Below, one piece after another: positions 1 to 9,951 of a DNA stretch of 64,000 nucleotides. The stretch covers positions 620,001-684,000 of the forward strand of contig NZ_JAASRY010000002.1 in NCBI RefSeq assembly GCF_011761345.1, in the 5' to 3' direction. The stretch comes from Thalassobacillus devorans (lineage in GTDB: Bacteria; Bacillota; Bacilli; Bacillales; Halobacillaceae). The number at the start of each line of letters is the position of its first letter. The stretch's first letter is position 1. The notes under the pieces are model-generated. The model was not told the origin of the DNA. It was given only the letters and a program-made list of their open reading frames with translations, and did not search any database. The position numbers were made by a program, and so were the translations under genes.

Positions 1-1
1 T

Positions 2-328
2 TCTGTTTATCTGTCACAGCCTTATTATTATGAGAAGCCGCTGGATAAAGTGATTAATAGTCTGAAGTGTGATATTGCGGATCTCTACCTGGATACAGTG
101 GTGTTCACCAGTAAAACCCAGGTCAGAAACTTATTCAATGATGAAAGTGGCCGTGAAATTCTAGTGAAAGCCTTCAACCATAAAGTTTTACCAGCAGCCA
201 TCGGGAAAGTAACAGCGGGTGAGCTGTCGGCACAAGGCATTACTGACGTTCTTCAGCCTGTTGATTCTAAAATGGGGGCGATGGTAGTGGCCATTGACCA
301 CCACTACCGGCAAGCACAAAGCCCGTGA
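2..328 (+). CDS. hemD: Uroporphyrinogen-III synthase, C-terminal part (cut by window edge)
   Basis: The frame is open from base 2 and ends at TGA 326-328, so the 5' part lies outside the window. The visible 108 residues carry the pattern of the HemD C-terminal half: VVFTSKTQVRNLF, then AIGKVTAGELSAQGI, then a short tail. In the family this enzyme cyclises hydroxymethylbilane to uroporphyrinogen III, the precursor of siroheme and heme. Sulfite reductase genes, whose hemoprotein subunit needs siroheme, start about 60 bases downstream on the same strand, so a siroheme-supply role is likely (inference). No terminator separates them. The first methionine-type codon visible (GTG at 50) is not the real start because homology continues upstream of it. 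Confidence 0.75.
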   Translation, partial: SVYLSQPYYYEKPLDKVINSLKCDIADLYLDTVVFTSKTQVRNLFNDESGREILVKAFNHKVLPAAIGKVTAGELSAQGITDVLQPVDSKMGAMVVAIDHHYRQAQSP

Positions 329-391
329 CTAGGTTAAAGGTTAAGCAGCATTTGCAGTATAAAAAGATTAATTTTTGTGAGGTGGATAGTT

Positions 392-2233
392 TTGCAGTTT
401 CAGGTAGAGAATAGTCCATTTACTAAAGAGCAGGTAGAATATCTGAACCGCCTTTTGCCAACATTGACAGAGGCGCAGAAAATATGGTTAAGCGGTTGTC
501 TGTCTGCTTCTTTTAGCGGGGAATCAGCAGCAACAATGGAGAGTCCTGTCGGTGAAGGTTCGTCAACTGCACCTGCTTCGGTTAAGGAGTCAGCGGCTGC
601 AGTCCGTGAAGTAACGGTCCTTTTTGGTTCCCAAACAGGGAATGGGCAGGGGCTTGCGGATGAATTGACGAAGAAACTGGAAGAAAAAGATTATACGGTA
701 ACCCTTTCTTCCATGGATGACTTCAAACCGAAGTCCATTAAGGATGCAGAGGATTTATTGATCATCGCCAGCACCCATGGTGAAGGAGATCCACCGGATA
801 ATGCTCTTTCATTCTACGAATTTCTTCATAGTAAACGGGCTCCAAAGCTTCAAGATGTCCGTTTCTCTGTTCTTTCCCTTGGAGACAGTTCTTACGAATA
901 TTTCTGTCAGACAGGAAAAGATTTTGATAAACGTCTGGAAGAATTAGGAGCAGAAAGGCTTCATCCCCGAGTTGATTGTGATGTCGATTTTGAAGATTCT
1001 GCGGAAGAATGGTTTGAAGGTGTATTAACAAAATTGAATGCAAGCCGGGGAGAGCAAGGGAATGCAGCAGCATCTCAAGCAAAAGTAGCTGAGGCGTCTT
1101 CCGCACCGGTCTATTCAAGAAAAAAGCCATTTGATGCAGAAATATTGGAGAACCTGAATCTGAATGGCAGAGGCTCAAATAAAGAGACACGGCATTTGGA
1201 ACTGGATCTTGAAAGCTCAAATCTTGTGTATGAACCAGGCGATAGTTTAGGGATATTCCCACAAAATGACCCTGTTCTTGTCGATCAACTTATAGAAGCA
1301 ATGGGGTGGAACCACGAAGAATCGGTACAGGTAGATAAACAAGGAGAATTAAGATCCGTTCGGGAAGCTCTACTTTCCTTTTTTGAAATTACCCGGTTGA
1401 CGAAACCGTTGCTGGAACAGGCAGCAGAGCTAACTAGTAATGAGCAGTTAAAAACACTCCTTGAACCTGAACGGAAAGAAGATTTGAAAGAATATCTGGA
1501 AGGCAGGGATCTTCTCGATCTTATCCAGGACTATGAAATCCAAGCCTCACCACAGGAGTTCGTGACTTTATTACGGAAAATACCACCACGACTATATTCA
1601 ATTGCGAGCAGCCTGAAGGCGAATCCGGATGAAGTACATCTTACCATTGGAGCATTGAGGTATGACGCTCATGGGCGAAGCCGATCGGGAGTATGTTCCG
1701 TCCAGTGTGCAGAACGATCCCAGCCTGGCGACACGCTTCCAGTCTATATTCAGCATAACCCTAATTTCAAACTTCCGGAAAACCCTGATACTCCTATCAT
1801 CATGATCGGGGCAGGAACAGGGGTGGCACCTTATCGGGCATTCCTGGAGGAACGGGAGGAAATCGGAGCAGAGGGAAAAACTTGGTTGTTTTTCGGTGAG
1901 CAGCATTTTAGATCAGATTTCCTTTACCAGACGGAGTGGCAGAAGTGGCTGAAGGAAGGCGTGCTTACCAGGATGGATGTCGCATTTTCCCGGGACACGG
2001 AGGAGAAAGTCTATGTTCAGCATCGGATGCTGGAAAAAGGCAAAGAACTTTACCAATGGTTGATCGAAGGAGCCGTCATCTATGTATGCGGCGATGAAAA
2101 ACATATGGCTCATGATGTTCAAAATGCCCTCCTGACCGTTTTGGAACAGGAAGGCGGTCTGGAAAAGGAAGAAGCAGAAGATTACCTGAGTAAAATGAGA
2201 CAGGAAAAACGTTATCAGCGTGACGTTTACTAA
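392..2233 (+). CDS. cysJ: Sulfite reductase [NADPH] flavoprotein alpha subunit
   Basis: This subunit passes electrons from NADPH through FAD and FMN to the CysI hemoprotein, which reduces sulfite to sulfide for cysteine synthesis. Domains in order: N-terminal leader, flavodoxin/FMN domain from about residue 70 (FGSQTGNGQGLADEL), FAD-binding domain with RLYSIASS in the middle, and an NADP-binding domain with GAGTGVAPYRAF and the C-terminal RYQRDVY. About 613 residues, normal for the family. I place the start at TTG 392: the protein then begins MQFQVENSPF, as in Bacillus CysJ, and GTGAGGTGG at 377-385 serves as ribosome binding site. The in-frame GTG at 377 would put the start inside that site. 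cysI follows after 34 bases, clearly one operon. Confidence 0.95.
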   Translation: MQFQVENSPFTKEQVEYLNRLLPTLTEAQKIWLSGCLSASFSGESAATMESPVGEGSSTAPASVKESAAAVREVTVLFGSQTGNGQGLADELTKKLEEKDYTVTLSSMDDFKPKSIKDAEDLLIIASTHGEGDPPDNALSFYEFLHSKRAPKLQDVRFSVLSLGDSSYEYFCQTGKDFDKRLEELGAERLHPRVDCDVDFEDSAEEWFEGVLTKLNASRGEQGNAAASQAKVAEASSAPVYSRKKPFDAEILENLNLNGRGSNKETRHLELDLESSNLVYEPGDSLGIFPQNDPVLVDQLIEAMGWNHEESVQVDKQGELRSVREALLSFFEITRLTKPLLEQAAELTSNEQLKTLLEPERKEDLKEYLEGRDLLDLIQDYEIQASPQEFVTLLRKIPPRLYSIASSLKANPDEVHLTIGALRYDAHGRSRSGVCSVQCAERSQPGDTLPVYIQHNPNFKLPENPDTPIIMIGAGTGVAPYRAFLEEREEIGAEGKTWLFFGEQHFRSDFLYQTEWQKWLKEGVLTRMDVAFSRDTEEKVYVQHRMLEKGKELYQWLIEGAVIYVCGDEKHMAHDVQNALLTVLEQEGGLEKEEAEDYLSKMRQEKRYQRDVY

Positions 2234-2267
2234 GGAAACAGGGACATAAAGGGGAAGGAGTTTAAGT

Positions 2268-3983
2268 ATGACAGACCAGAAAAAGAAGCATCACCATGGC
2301 CCGCCCAGTGAAATGGAGAATATAAAAGAAGAAAGCGGCTATCTCCGGGGTACAATTACCGAAAGCTTTTCCGACCCGATTACAGCGGGAATAAAGGATG
2401 AAGATGCCAAGCTGTTGAAATTTCATGGCAGCTATCAGCAGGATGACCGGGATGTACGCAATGAACGTAGAAAGCAGAAGCTGGAGCCAGCTTACCAATT
2501 CATGGTGCGTGTCCGTCTCCCAGGGGGCGTAGCAACGCCGGATCAATGGCTTACCATGGATGAGATAGCGGACCATTACGCAAATGGGACGCTCAAACTG
2601 ACCACTCGTCAGACGTTCCAGCTGCATGGCGTTTTAAAATGGAATATGAAGAAAAGTCTTCAAAAGATGAATCAGTCGTTAATGGATACCATTGCTGCTT
2701 GTGGTGACGTCAACCGTAATGTCATGTGTAATGTTCAGCCGTACCAGTCAGAAACACATGCAGAGGTCTATGATCTGGCGAAGGAATTAAGCGATCATCT
2801 TCTTCCGAAAACGAAAGCTTACCATGAGATTTGGCTGGATGAGGAAAAAGTAGCCGACAGCCGTGAACCTGAAGAAATCGAGCCAATGTATGGTAAATAC
2901 TATCTGCCAAGAAAATTCAAAATCGGAATCGCGTTGCCTCCTTCTAATGATATTGATGTGTTTTCGCAGGATTTAGGATTTATTGCGATTGTGGAAGCAG
3001 GCGAATTAAAAGGATTTAATGTAACTGCCGGTGGCGGCATGGGGATGACTCATGGCGATACAAACACATACCCTCAATTAGGGCGTGTAATCGGCTTTTG
3101 TCCTGCTGATAAGATTACGGAGGTTGCCGAAACCATCATTACCATCCAGCGCGATTATGGAAACCGATCCGAGCGGAAAAATGCCCGGTTTAAATATACG
3201 ATTGATGCACATGGAGTGGATTGGCTAATCAGGGAATTGAACGATAGACTAGGATGGGAGCTGGCAGAAGAGCATCCGTATCACTTTGAAAATAACGGTG
3301 ACCGTTATGGATGGATGAAAGGTGATGGGAAATGGCATTTGACATTGTTCATCCAAAATGGAAGGATTCTGGATAGCCGTGAACAGTCCCTGAAAACGGG
3401 CTTAAGAGAAATTGCCAAAGTTCATACGGGTGATTTTCGGCTTACTCCGAACCAGAATGTAATCATTGCCAATGTGACGGAAGAAAAGAAACAGGAAATT
3501 GATTCACTTGTTCAAAAATACGGTTTGACTGATGGTAAAGAGAGTTCTGCACTGCGGAGAAATTCCATGTCCTGTGTTGCTCTGCCTACCTGCGGTTTGG
3601 CAATGGCGGAGTCCGAACGTTACCTGCCTGTGCTGCTGGATAAAATCGAAGATATTCTTAAAGAAGCAGGTCTTGAAGAGGAAGAAATTGTCATCCGAAT
3701 GTCCGGTTGTCCCAATGGATGCTCACGCCCTGCATTGGGCGAGATTGCCTTCATCGGGAAAGCACCAGGTAAATATAATATGTATCTGGGTGCCGGTTTC
3801 ACTGGCGACCGATTGAATAAGTTGTATCGTGAAAATATAGGAGAAGAAGAAATTCTTGCTGAATTAAAACCTATCTTATTCGATTATGCAGAGAAGAAAG
3901 AGGACAAAGAACATTTCGGAGATTTTGTAATCCGTGCTGGGTATGTAGAAGAGGTTCATTCGGGACTTGATTTTCATAAGTAA
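2268..3983 (+). CDS. cysI: Sulfite reductase [NADPH] hemoprotein beta subunit
   Basis: Catalytic siroheme/4Fe-4S subunit that carries out the six-electron reduction of sulfite to sulfide. The 571-residue protein has the expected two sulfite-reductase repeats and the cluster ligand motifs near the C-terminus: SCVALPTCG (Cys about 436 and 442) and [10 protein letters not shown] (Cys about 481 and 485). The N-terminus contains a His-rich patch (KKKHHHGPP), commonly seen in Bacillaceae homologues. A ribosome binding site GGGGAAGGAG precedes the ATG. It sits 34 bases after cysJ and ends just before a strong hairpin terminator at 3992-4025. Confidence 0.96.
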   Translation: MTDQKKKHHHGPPSEMENIKEESGYLRGTITESFSDPITAGIKDEDAKLLKFHGSYQQDDRDVRNERRKQKLEPAYQFMVRVRLPGGVATPDQWLTMDEIADHYANGTLKLTTRQTFQLHGVLKWNMKKSLQKMNQSLMDTIAACGDVNRNVMCNVQPYQSETHAEVYDLAKELSDHLLPKTKAYHEIWLDEEKVADSREPEEIEPMYGKYYLPRKFKIGIALPPSNDIDVFSQDLGFIAIVEAGELKGFNVTAGGGMGMTHGDTNTYPQLGRVIGFCPADKITEVAETIITIQRDYGNRSERKNARFKYTIDAHGVDWLIRELNDRLGWELAEEHPYHFENNGDRYGWMKGDGKWHLTLFIQNGRILDSREQSLKTGLREIAKVHTGDFRLTPNQNVIIANVTEEKKQEIDSLVQKYGLTDGKESSALRRNSMSCVALPTCGLAMAESERYLPVLLDKIEDILKEAGLEEEEIVIRMSGCPNGCSRPALGEIAFIGKAPGKYNMYLGAGFTGDRLNKLYRENIGEEEILAELKPILFDYAEKKEDKEHFGDFVIRAGYVEEVHSGLDFHK

Positions 3984-3991
3984 AAAAACAA

Positions 3992-4025
3992 AAGCTGATG
4001 CTTCCAGGAAAGCGTCAGCTTTTTT
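3992..4025. terminator. Terminator after cysI, shared with the convergent small gene
   Basis: Ten-base stem AAGCTGATGC / GCGTCAGCTT with an interior loop of about 10 bases, followed by TTTTT on the + strand. The small membrane-protein gene on the - strand ends inside the right arm (stop at 4015-4017), so the element may work in both directions. Confidence 0.85.
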
Positions 4026-4191
4026 GAGATTCATTCTCTCTTGTATGCTCCACATTTTTTTCACCTTCATCATCAGGAAGCGGATCTACTGTGTGTTTAT
4101 AATTATAGCCGGAATTAACTGCAAACCCGAAAGCGGCTGCGATTCCCAGAACAATGAGAATAGAAACAATGATGATAATTGTATAAGTCAT
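4015..4191 (-). CDS. Small single-pass membrane protein, YtzI-like
   Basis: A 58-residue protein with one N-terminal membrane segment (about residues 2-24, TYTIIIIVSILIVLGIAAAF) followed by a short charged tail containing YNYKHTVDPLPDD. That tail resembles the small Bacillus protein YtzI, whose function is not established; the match is from memory and moderate. The longer reading from 4278 lacks a good ribosome binding site, whereas the ATG at 4189-4191 is preceded by GAAAGAAGTG. It lies downstream of ptsI but behind a terminator-like hairpin (4219-4257), so it is probably expressed separately. Confidence 0.6.
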   Translation of the reverse strand: MTYTIIIIVSILIVLGIAAAFGFAVNSGYNYKHTVDPLPDDEGEKNVEHTRENESQKS

Positions 4192-4218
4192 GTTAACACT
4201 TCTTTCATTAAAAAGATG

Positions 4219-4257
4219 AATGAAAAAGAAGGAGAACGCATCCCCTTCTTTTTCATT
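4219..4257 (-). terminator. Terminator-like hairpin after ptsI
   Basis: Fourteen-base inverted repeat AATGAAAAAGAAGG / CCTTCTTTTTCATT, located 30 bases downstream of the ptsI stop on the - strand. The right arm is itself U-rich in the transcript; no separate long U tract follows. Confidence 0.65.
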
Positions 4258-4287
4258 TATTGTGTCACAATTATCCACAAATTACTA

Positions 4288-6003
4288 TTATTGATTAGTT
4301 TTTTCTTTAATGAAAGCGACCACTTCATCAGCAGTTCCCATTGAAAGAAGGGTTTCTTTATAAGAAGCCATTTCCTCTCTGGATAAGTCCTTCAACTGTG
4401 TACGTGCAGGAAGAATGGATGTAGCACTCATACTGAATTCATCAAGTCCCAATCCAAGTAAAATAGGTATAGCGATGGAGTCACCAGCCATTTCGCCGCA
4501 CATACCTGCCCATTTTCCTTCTGCGTGAGCCGCTTCGATGACATTATTGATCAAGTTCAATATCGCCGGGTTGTATGGCTGGTACAAGTAGGAAACCCGT
4601 TCATTCATACGGTCGGCAGCCATTGTATATTGAATCAAGTCATTTGTTCCGATACTGAAGAAATCAACCTCTTTAGCAAACTGGCGTGCAATCATGGCAG
4701 TCGCAGGAATTTCAACCATAATACCAACTTCGATGTCGTCGGAAATGTCATGACCTGCTTCTTTCAGCTTCAACTTTTCTTCATCCAGCATGTTTTTCGC
4801 TTCACGGAATTCTTCCAGCGTAGCGATCATCGGGAACATGATTTTCAGGTTACCGTGCACACTGGCACGCAAAAGCGCGCGCAATTGGGTACGGAAAATG
4901 TCATCCCGTTCCAGGCAGAGACGGATGGCGCGGAAACCTAAAAATGGATTCAGTTCTTTAGGAAGATCTAGGTAATCAAGTTCTTTGTCACCACCGATGT
5001 CGAGTGTACGTACGACTACAGGCTTGTCTCCCATTTGTTCTAGTACGGATTTATAGGCACCGAACTGCTCTTCTTCCGTTGGAAGTTGACTTTTACCCAT
5101 ATAAAGGAATTCGGTACGGTAAAGACCGACACCTTCGCCACCGTTATTCAATACACCTTCAATGTCATCTGGTGTACCGATGTTCGCCGCAAGCTCGACG
5201 TGTGTTCCATCAGCTGTGACGGTTGGTTCATCTTTGAGCTTTGCCCATTCTTGCTTTTGTTGTTCAAAATCATCCATTTTCTGCTGATAAGTGTGGAGTT
5301 CTTCCTCGGTAGGGTTGACAATTACGTCCCCATCAATCCCATCGACAATAATGGTCTCATCTTTTTCAGCTTTGCTGGTAATTTCTTTCGTACCCACTAC
5401 GGCAGGAATCTCCAGGGAGCGTGCCATGATAGCTGAGTGGGAAGTACGACCACCAATATCTGTTGTAAACCCTTTGACATACTGTTTGTTCAATTGAGCA
5501 GTATCAGAAGGTGTCAGGTCGTCCGCTACAATCACAACTTCTTCGTTAATCAACGCAGGATCCGGGAAGGTCACATCAAGCAGGTGAGCCATGACCCGCT
5601 TGGTGACATCCTGAATATCAGCAGCACGTTCACGCATGTATTCATTGTCCATGTTTTTAAACATGTCGATAAACATATTGGCTGTTTCATCCAGTGCAGC
5701 TTCAGCATTGACATTTTCCGATTTGATTTTATCTTCAATCGGCTGGATCAATTCAGGGTCGCTGAGTACCAGCAGGTGGGCGGAAAAAATTTCTGCATGC
5801 TCATCTCCAAGTGACTTCTTCGTATGTTCCTTGATTTTTTCAAGTTCAGACTTGGATATGTCCAGTGCTTCATGCAACCGCTTGACTTCATCTTCCGGAA
5901 CGTCGACATTGTTTTTATTATAGGAAAGGTCGGGTGCCTCCAGGCGGTACACCTTCGCGATAGCAATACCGCTGGAAGCCGCAATCCCTTTGATGTGACT
6001 CAT
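4288..6003 (-). CDS. ptsI: PTS enzyme I (phosphoenolpyruvate-protein phosphotransferase)
   Basis: Cytoplasmic first enzyme of the phosphotransferase system: it takes phosphate from phosphoenolpyruvate on an active-site histidine and passes it to HPr. The 571-residue protein has the N-terminal HPr-binding/phosphohistidine domain with the swivelling-histidine motif [12 protein letters not shown] (His189) and the C-terminal PEP-binding barrel with [21 protein letters not shown] and [17 protein letters not shown]. The start ATG lies 4 bases after the ptsH stop, so the two are translationally close. Here ptsHI follow the fructose genes with no obvious terminator between them, which differs from the usual ptsG-ptsHI arrangement of Bacillus subtilis. 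Confidence 0.97.
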   Translation of the reverse strand: MSHIKGIAASSGIAIAKVYRLEAPDLSYNKNNVDVPEDEVKRLHEALDISKSELEKIKEHTKKSLGDEHAEIFSAHLLVLSDPELIQPIEDKIKSENVNAEAALDETANMFIDMFKNMDNEYMRERAADIQDVTKRVMAHLLDVTFPDPALINEEVVIVADDLTPSDTAQLNKQYVKGFTTDIGGRTSHSAIMARSLEIPAVVGTKEITSKAEKDETIIVDGIDGDVIVNPTEEELHTYQQKMDDFEQQKQEWAKLKDEPTVTADGTHVELAANIGTPDDIEGVLNNGGEGVGLYRTEFLYMGKSQLPTEEEQFGAYKSVLEQMGDKPVVVRTLDIGGDKELDYLDLPKELNPFLGFRAIRLCLERDDIFRTQLRALLRASVHGNLKIMFPMIATLEEFREAKNMLDEEKLKLKEAGHDISDDIEVGIMVEIPATAMIARQFAKEVDFFSIGTNDLIQYTMAADRMNERVSYLYQPYNPAILNLINNVIEAAHAEGKWAGMCGEMAGDSIAIPILLGLGLDEFSMSATSILPARTQLKDLSREEMASYKETLLSMGTADEVVAFIKEKTNQ

Positions 6004-6007
6004 GTTG

Positions 6008-6274
6008 TTATTCCCCCAGGCCTTCGTTTTTCATCGTTTCTTGTAATAGTTGAATTGCTTCTTCTTCATCATTGCCTTGAGCTGTAATTTTCACTTCTGC
6101 ACCAGATGGAATACCAAGACTCATGATACCCATAATCGATTTCAAATTGACAGCTTTCTCTTTATAATGCAGGTTGATATCAGACTCGAAGTTTCCTGCT
6201 TTTTGGACAAGTACAGTTGCCGGGCGAGCGTGTACGCCGTCAGATGATGTAATTGTAAAAGTTTTTTCTTGCAT
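6008..6274 (-). CDS. ptsH: Phosphocarrier protein HPr
   Basis: Small cytoplasmic phosphocarrier that accepts phosphate from enzyme I and gives it to sugar-specific IIA domains. The 88-residue protein has both diagnostic sites: His15 in GVHARPA (catalytic phosphorylation) and Ser46 in [13 protein letters not shown] (the HPr kinase site used for CcpA-dependent catabolite control in Firmicutes). The start is preceded by GAGGAGGAA. Only 53 bases separate it from fruA and I see no terminator there, so fructose-driven co-transcription with the fru genes is likely, although an internal promoter in the AT-rich gap cannot be excluded. Confidence 0.97.
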   Translation of the reverse strand: MQEKTFTITSSDGVHARPATVLVQKAGNFESDINLHYKEKAVNLKSIMGIMSLGIPSGAEVKITAQGNDEEEAIQLLQETMKNEGLGE

Positions 6275-6327
6275 GATTTATTCCTCCTCAAAAGAGTTCT
6301 CTTTGTTTATTACTTAACTATACCATT

Positions 6328-8214
6328 TTAAGCTTTTTGCAGGTCCTTTTTCAAGAACCCTACAATAAGAGCACTGATAAATGCTCCGATCAAGATAGCG
6401 ATTGTATAAAGATACCATCCACCTTCAACCAGCGGGAATACGAAAATTCCTCCATGTGGGGCAAATAACTGGATTCCGAACAACATGGTAAGTGACCCTG
6501 CAACAGCTGAACCTACTACAAGAGAAGGAATAACACGTACCGGGTCAGCAGCAGCGAAAGGAATAGCACCTTCTGTAATGAAAAATGCTCCTAATGGAAG
6601 GGCTGTCTTACCTGCTTCCCGTTCCTGCGGTGTGAATTTATTTTTGAAAATTAAGGTTGCGATTCCCATTGCAAGTGGCGGAACCATACCTCCAGCCATG
6701 ATAGCGGCGATGAATTCATAGTTTTGAGCATCAATCATCGCAAGGCCGAATGTATAAGCCGCCTTATTGATCGGACCGCCCATATCGATGGCCATCATAC
6801 CACCCAGGAGCAGACCTACTAGTGCCAGATTTGTGCCTCCCATTCCTTCTAACCAGCTCAGTACCCCACTGTAAATCCGGGTCAATGGAGGGTTGATAAG
6901 AAGCATGATCATCCCCGTACCGAAAATGGCTAGCACCGGATAGAATAGCACGGTTTTTAGACCATCCAGCATATCAGGCAACCCTTCAAGCAGTTTCTTA
7001 ACTCCAAGAGTCAAATAACCAGCAAGGAAACCTGCAATCAGACCACCAAGAAAACCAGAACCGCTAGTTCCTTCTACACCAGTGGTTATCGCTATTAAAC
7101 CACCGACCATACCAGGAGCGAAACCAGGGCGGTCAGCGATACTGGAAGCAATGAAGCCAGCCAGTACTGGAACAAGTAAGAAGAAGGCGTTATCTCCGCC
7201 AATGATGCTGAGCATTTCAGCGAAGCGATTATATTCATCACTTGATGGGTCTGCTGCGTTGATACCGAATAAAAAGGAAATAGCAATCAGGATTCCGCCC
7301 CCAACAACGAATGGAAGCATGTTGGAAACCCCGTTCATCAAGTGCTTATAAACACCTGTACGCTGATTTCCTTCATTGGAAGAGCTCTCAGAAGAATTGC
7401 CGCCTCCCTGGTAAATCGGTGCATCTTTGTTAACGGCACGCTCCAGAAGTTTTTCTGGTTCATGGATAGCTTTGGCTACTGGAACTTCAATGACAGGCTT
7501 ACCTTTAAAGCCTTCCATTTCTACTTTCGTATCAGCTGCCACAATGATTGCGTCTGCTTCTGCGATATCCTCGTCGGTGAGACGGTTTTTCACTCCACTG
7601 GAACCATTGGTTTGTACTTTGATATTTATCCCTTTTTCTTTGGCTGTTTCTTTCAATTTATCAGCAGCCATATACGTGTGAGCGATACCAGTCGGACATG
7701 CAGTAACTGCTAAGATTCTGCTTTCAGCACCTTCTGTTTCAACTTCACCTTCACCTTCCTCTGCCTCTTTAGCATTGATAGCCTCTATGACTTCATCTTC
7801 TGTTTTTGCCTGCTCGAGTTGTGACCGGAAATTTTTATCCATTAAGAAAGAAGATAAGCGGGATAAAGTTTCCAGGTGTGTCTTATTAGCACCTTCAGAA
7901 GCTGCGATCATAAAAAACAGGTTTGTCGGCTGTCCATCAAGGGATTCATAGTCAAGTCCTTCGGATGAGCGGGCAAACGCAATGGCTGGTTCTTTTACCG
8001 CACTTGTCTTAGCGTGGGGAATAGCAATTCCTTCACCTATCCCGGTGGTACTTTGTGATTCGCGTTCTAAAATGGCATCTTTAAACCCTTGCTTATCATT
8101 TAATCGGCCTGCTTGGTCCAATTTACTTACCAGTTCATCGATTGCTTCCGCTTTTGAACGGGCGGATAGGTCCAATAGAATCGTGTCTTTTTTCAATAAA
8201 TCTGTTATTTTCAT
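6328..8214 (-). CDS. fruA: PTS fructose transporter, fused IIABC
   Basis: Membrane permease that takes up fructose and phosphorylates it to fructose 1-phosphate. Domain order in the 628 residues: IIA (about 1-145, phosphoryl His67 in IAIPHAKTSAV), a Glu-rich linker, IIB (about 165-265, phosphoryl Cys173 in AVTACPTGIAHTYMAADKL), then a multi-spanning IIC domain (about 290-625) with many hydrophobic segments. Length and order match Bacillus FruA. AAGGAGGGATTTTAC precedes the ATG. It starts 14 bases after fruK, and the next enzyme in the pathway is FruK, which phosphorylates the imported fructose 1-phosphate. Confidence 0.96.
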   Translation of the reverse strand: MKITDLLKKDTILLDLSARSKAEAIDELVSKLDQAGRLNDKQGFKDAILERESQSTTGIGEGIAIPHAKTSAVKEPAIAFARSSEGLDYESLDGQPTNLFFMIAASEGANKTHLETLSRLSSFLMDKNFRSQLEQAKTEDEVIEAINAKEAEEGEGEVETEGAESRILAVTACPTGIAHTYMAADKLKETAKEKGINIKVQTNGSSGVKNRLTDEDIAEADAIIVAADTKVEMEGFKGKPVIEVPVAKAIHEPEKLLERAVNKDAPIYQGGGNSSESSSNEGNQRTGVYKHLMNGVSNMLPFVVGGGILIAISFLFGINAADPSSDEYNRFAEMLSIIGGDNAFFLLVPVLAGFIASSIADRPGFAPGMVGGLIAITTGVEGTSGSGFLGGLIAGFLAGYLTLGVKKLLEGLPDMLDGLKTVLFYPVLAIFGTGMIMLLINPPLTRIYSGVLSWLEGMGGTNLALVGLLLGGMMAIDMGGPINKAAYTFGLAMIDAQNYEFIAAIMAGGMVPPLAMGIATLIFKNKFTPQEREAGKTALPLGAFFITEGAIPFAAADPVRVIPSLVVGSAVAGSLTMLFGIQLFAPHGGIFVFPLVEGGWYLYTIAILIGAFISALIVGFLKKDLQKA

Positions 8215-8228
8215 GTAAAATCCCTCCT

Positions 8229-9143
8229 TTAATTTAACCCGGTAACTACAATATCCTGGAGCAGTCCATCAACTTCTTTTTGATTACAGAGATCATCATT
8301 GAATGCTGTAGCACTTCCGGCAGCTACCCCGTACCGTAAGGCTGTTTCAAGGTTCTTTCCGGTCGATAGGGCTGCCAAGAACCCGGCTACTACTGAATCT
8401 CCTGCTCCGACTGAGTTTTTCACTTGTCCTTGTGGGACATTAGCATGCAAAGCATACTGTGAAGTAACAAGAACAGCACCATCACTACCCATAGAAACAA
8501 TGACGTTCTCGGCACCTTGTTCAACCAGTTTTTTGGCATAAAAGACCGCGTCGTCTTTCGTAGTGACGGTTGTTTCGAACAACTGACCTAACTCATGGTG
8601 GTTCGGTTTCAACAACATTACCGGTAATCCAATCAGCTGTTTAAGTGCGGCACCAGAGGTGTCAGCCACTAAAGAAATATTTTTTTCTTTGCAAATGCTG
8701 GCGATTTTCAAATAAATATCTTTATCCAGGGAAGCTGGAACACTCCCAGCAATTACTAATGTATCGTTAGGTGATAATTTTTCTATGGATGATAAGAGCT
8801 CTGTTTGCTGGTCAGAAGTGATAGCCGGCCCGGGGCCGTTAATTTCTGTTTCATCACCCGATTTCATTTTGACATTGATGCGAGAGGGTTCCCCGGTTTC
8901 GATGAACTGGTGGGACACTCCCTCTTCATCTAAGAAAGAACGGATGAATTGACCAGTGAATCCCCCGGCAAACCCTAAAGCGGTGGAAGGGGTAGACAGC
9001 TGATTCAATACGCGGGAAACATTAATCCCTTTACCTCCCGGGTAATAGAAAGTTTTTTCAGCGCGGTTCAGCCCTCCTGGCTCAAACTGATTCACATGCA
9101 TAATGTAGTCGATGGAAGGATTGAGCGTACAAGTATAAATCAT
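8229..9143 (-). CDS. fruK: 1-phosphofructokinase
   Basis: PfkB-family sugar kinase that converts fructose 1-phosphate to fructose 1,6-bisphosphate in the cytoplasm. The 304-residue protein shows the N-terminal substrate signature YYPGGKGINVSRVLNQL and the C-terminal PfkB motif KNSVGAGDSVVAGFL with the catalytic Asp. The start codon overlaps the fruR stop by 4 bases (ATGA type), so translation of the two is coupled; fruA follows after 14 bases. Confidence 0.95.
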   Translation of the reverse strand: MIYTCTLNPSIDYIMHVNQFEPGGLNRAEKTFYYPGGKGINVSRVLNQLSTPSTALGFAGGFTGQFIRSFLDEEGVSHQFIETGEPSRINVKMKSGDETEINGPGPAITSDQQTELLSSIEKLSPNDTLVIAGSVPASLDKDIYLKIASICKEKNISLVADTSGAALKQLIGLPVMLLKPNHHELGQLFETTVTTKDDAVFYAKKLVEQGAENVIVSMGSDGAVLVTSQYALHANVPQGQVKNSVGAGDSVVAGFLAALSTGKNLETALRYGVAAGSATAFNDDLCNQKEVDGLLQDIVVTGLN

Positions 9144-9889
9144 GATGTCACAACCTTTACTTCTGTTAGTTCTTTAAATGGTGGTAATAAATCATCAGGG
9201 GCATCAGAAATGATGACAGCATCCTGAACTTCTGCAACTTTAGCAAATGTCACTTCATTGAGTTTTGAGGCATCAGCTAATATGAAAGTTTCCCCCGATA
9301 ATTGAAGGGCGGTATTTTTTACAACTGCTTCCTCAGGATCAGGCGTCGTAAATCCTTCTTTGGGATGGACACCGTTGATACCGAGAAAACTTTTATCGAA
9401 ACGGTAATGTTTTAGGCTTTGGACAGCGTGTGCCCCTATTACCGCACGCGTCTTCCGTTTAATTCTGCCACCGATAACATATGTTTCTATGGCAGAGCTG
9501 GTCAGGGTCTCCAAGTGGGAAAGCCCGTTGGTGACGACTAATATATTTTTTTGAGCTAAAAAAGGAATCATCTCATAAGTGGTCGAACCGGCATCAAGAA
9601 AAATACTATCGCCTTCCCGAACTAGGCTTGCTGCATATTTGGCAATGGCTTGTTTTTCAGCCAGATGGACTGTCTTTTTTTCCTGAAGGCTAAGTTCTTC
9701 ACTGGCTGCACTTTTTATGGAAGCTCCCCCATGGACCCGGCGGAGTTTTTTATTTTCCTCTAAAAAGCTGAGATCACGCCTGATGGTAGATTCTGAAGCA
9801 TTGGTAGCTTCAACGAGTTCCTTCATTTTAACTGTTTTTCTATCCTGTAGCAGGCTCAAAATAACCTGGTGGCGTTCAGGGGTCAACAT
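9140..9889 (-). CDS. fruR: DeoR-family repressor of the fructose operon
   Basis: First gene of the fructose/PTS run. The 249-residue protein has the DeoR winged helix-turn-helix at the N-terminus (RHQVILSLLQDRKTVKMKEL, then ASESTIRRDLSFLEE) and a DeoR sensor domain from about residue 75 (GDSIFLDAGSTTYEM), which in this family senses a phosphorylated sugar, most likely fructose 1-phosphate here (inference). GAAAGGAGTG lies just upstream of the ATG. The promoter region carries two near-identical 15-base direct repeats that are the obvious candidate operators. Confidence 0.93.
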   Translation of the reverse strand: MLTPERHQVILSLLQDRKTVKMKELVEATNASESTIRRDLSFLEENKKLRRVHGGASIKSAASEELSLQEKKTVHLAEKQAIAKYAASLVREGDSIFLDAGSTTYEMIPFLAQKNILVVTNGLSHLETLTSSAIETYVIGGRIKRKTRAVIGAHAVQSLKHYRFDKSFLGINGVHPKEGFTTPDPEEAVVKNTALQLSGETFILADASKLNEVTFAKVAEVQDAVIISDAPDDLLPPFKELTEVKVVTS

Positions 9890-9922
9890 AGGCTGACACT
9901 CCTTTCAAGTTATCCTACATTT

Positions 9923-9951
9923 ATCATAAAGGAAGCCCTTTCATTTTTCAA
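9923..9951 (-). promoter_or_regulatory. Sigma-A promoter of fruR-fruK-fruA-(ptsHI)
   Basis: On the - strand TTGAAA (9946-9951), a 17-base spacer and TATGAT (9923-9928), ending about 34 bases before the fruR ATG. Spacing is ideal, and the -35 box touches the first FruR candidate operator. Confidence 0.75.

Noticed and set aside
762-1262. 166-residue antisense frame inside cysJ
   Set aside because: Shadow of the flavodoxin and FAD region of cysJ; no start signal or homology.
3967-4344. 125-residue + strand frame after cysI
   Set aside because: It runs through a terminator and across a convergent membrane-protein gene; composition is that of antisense sequence.
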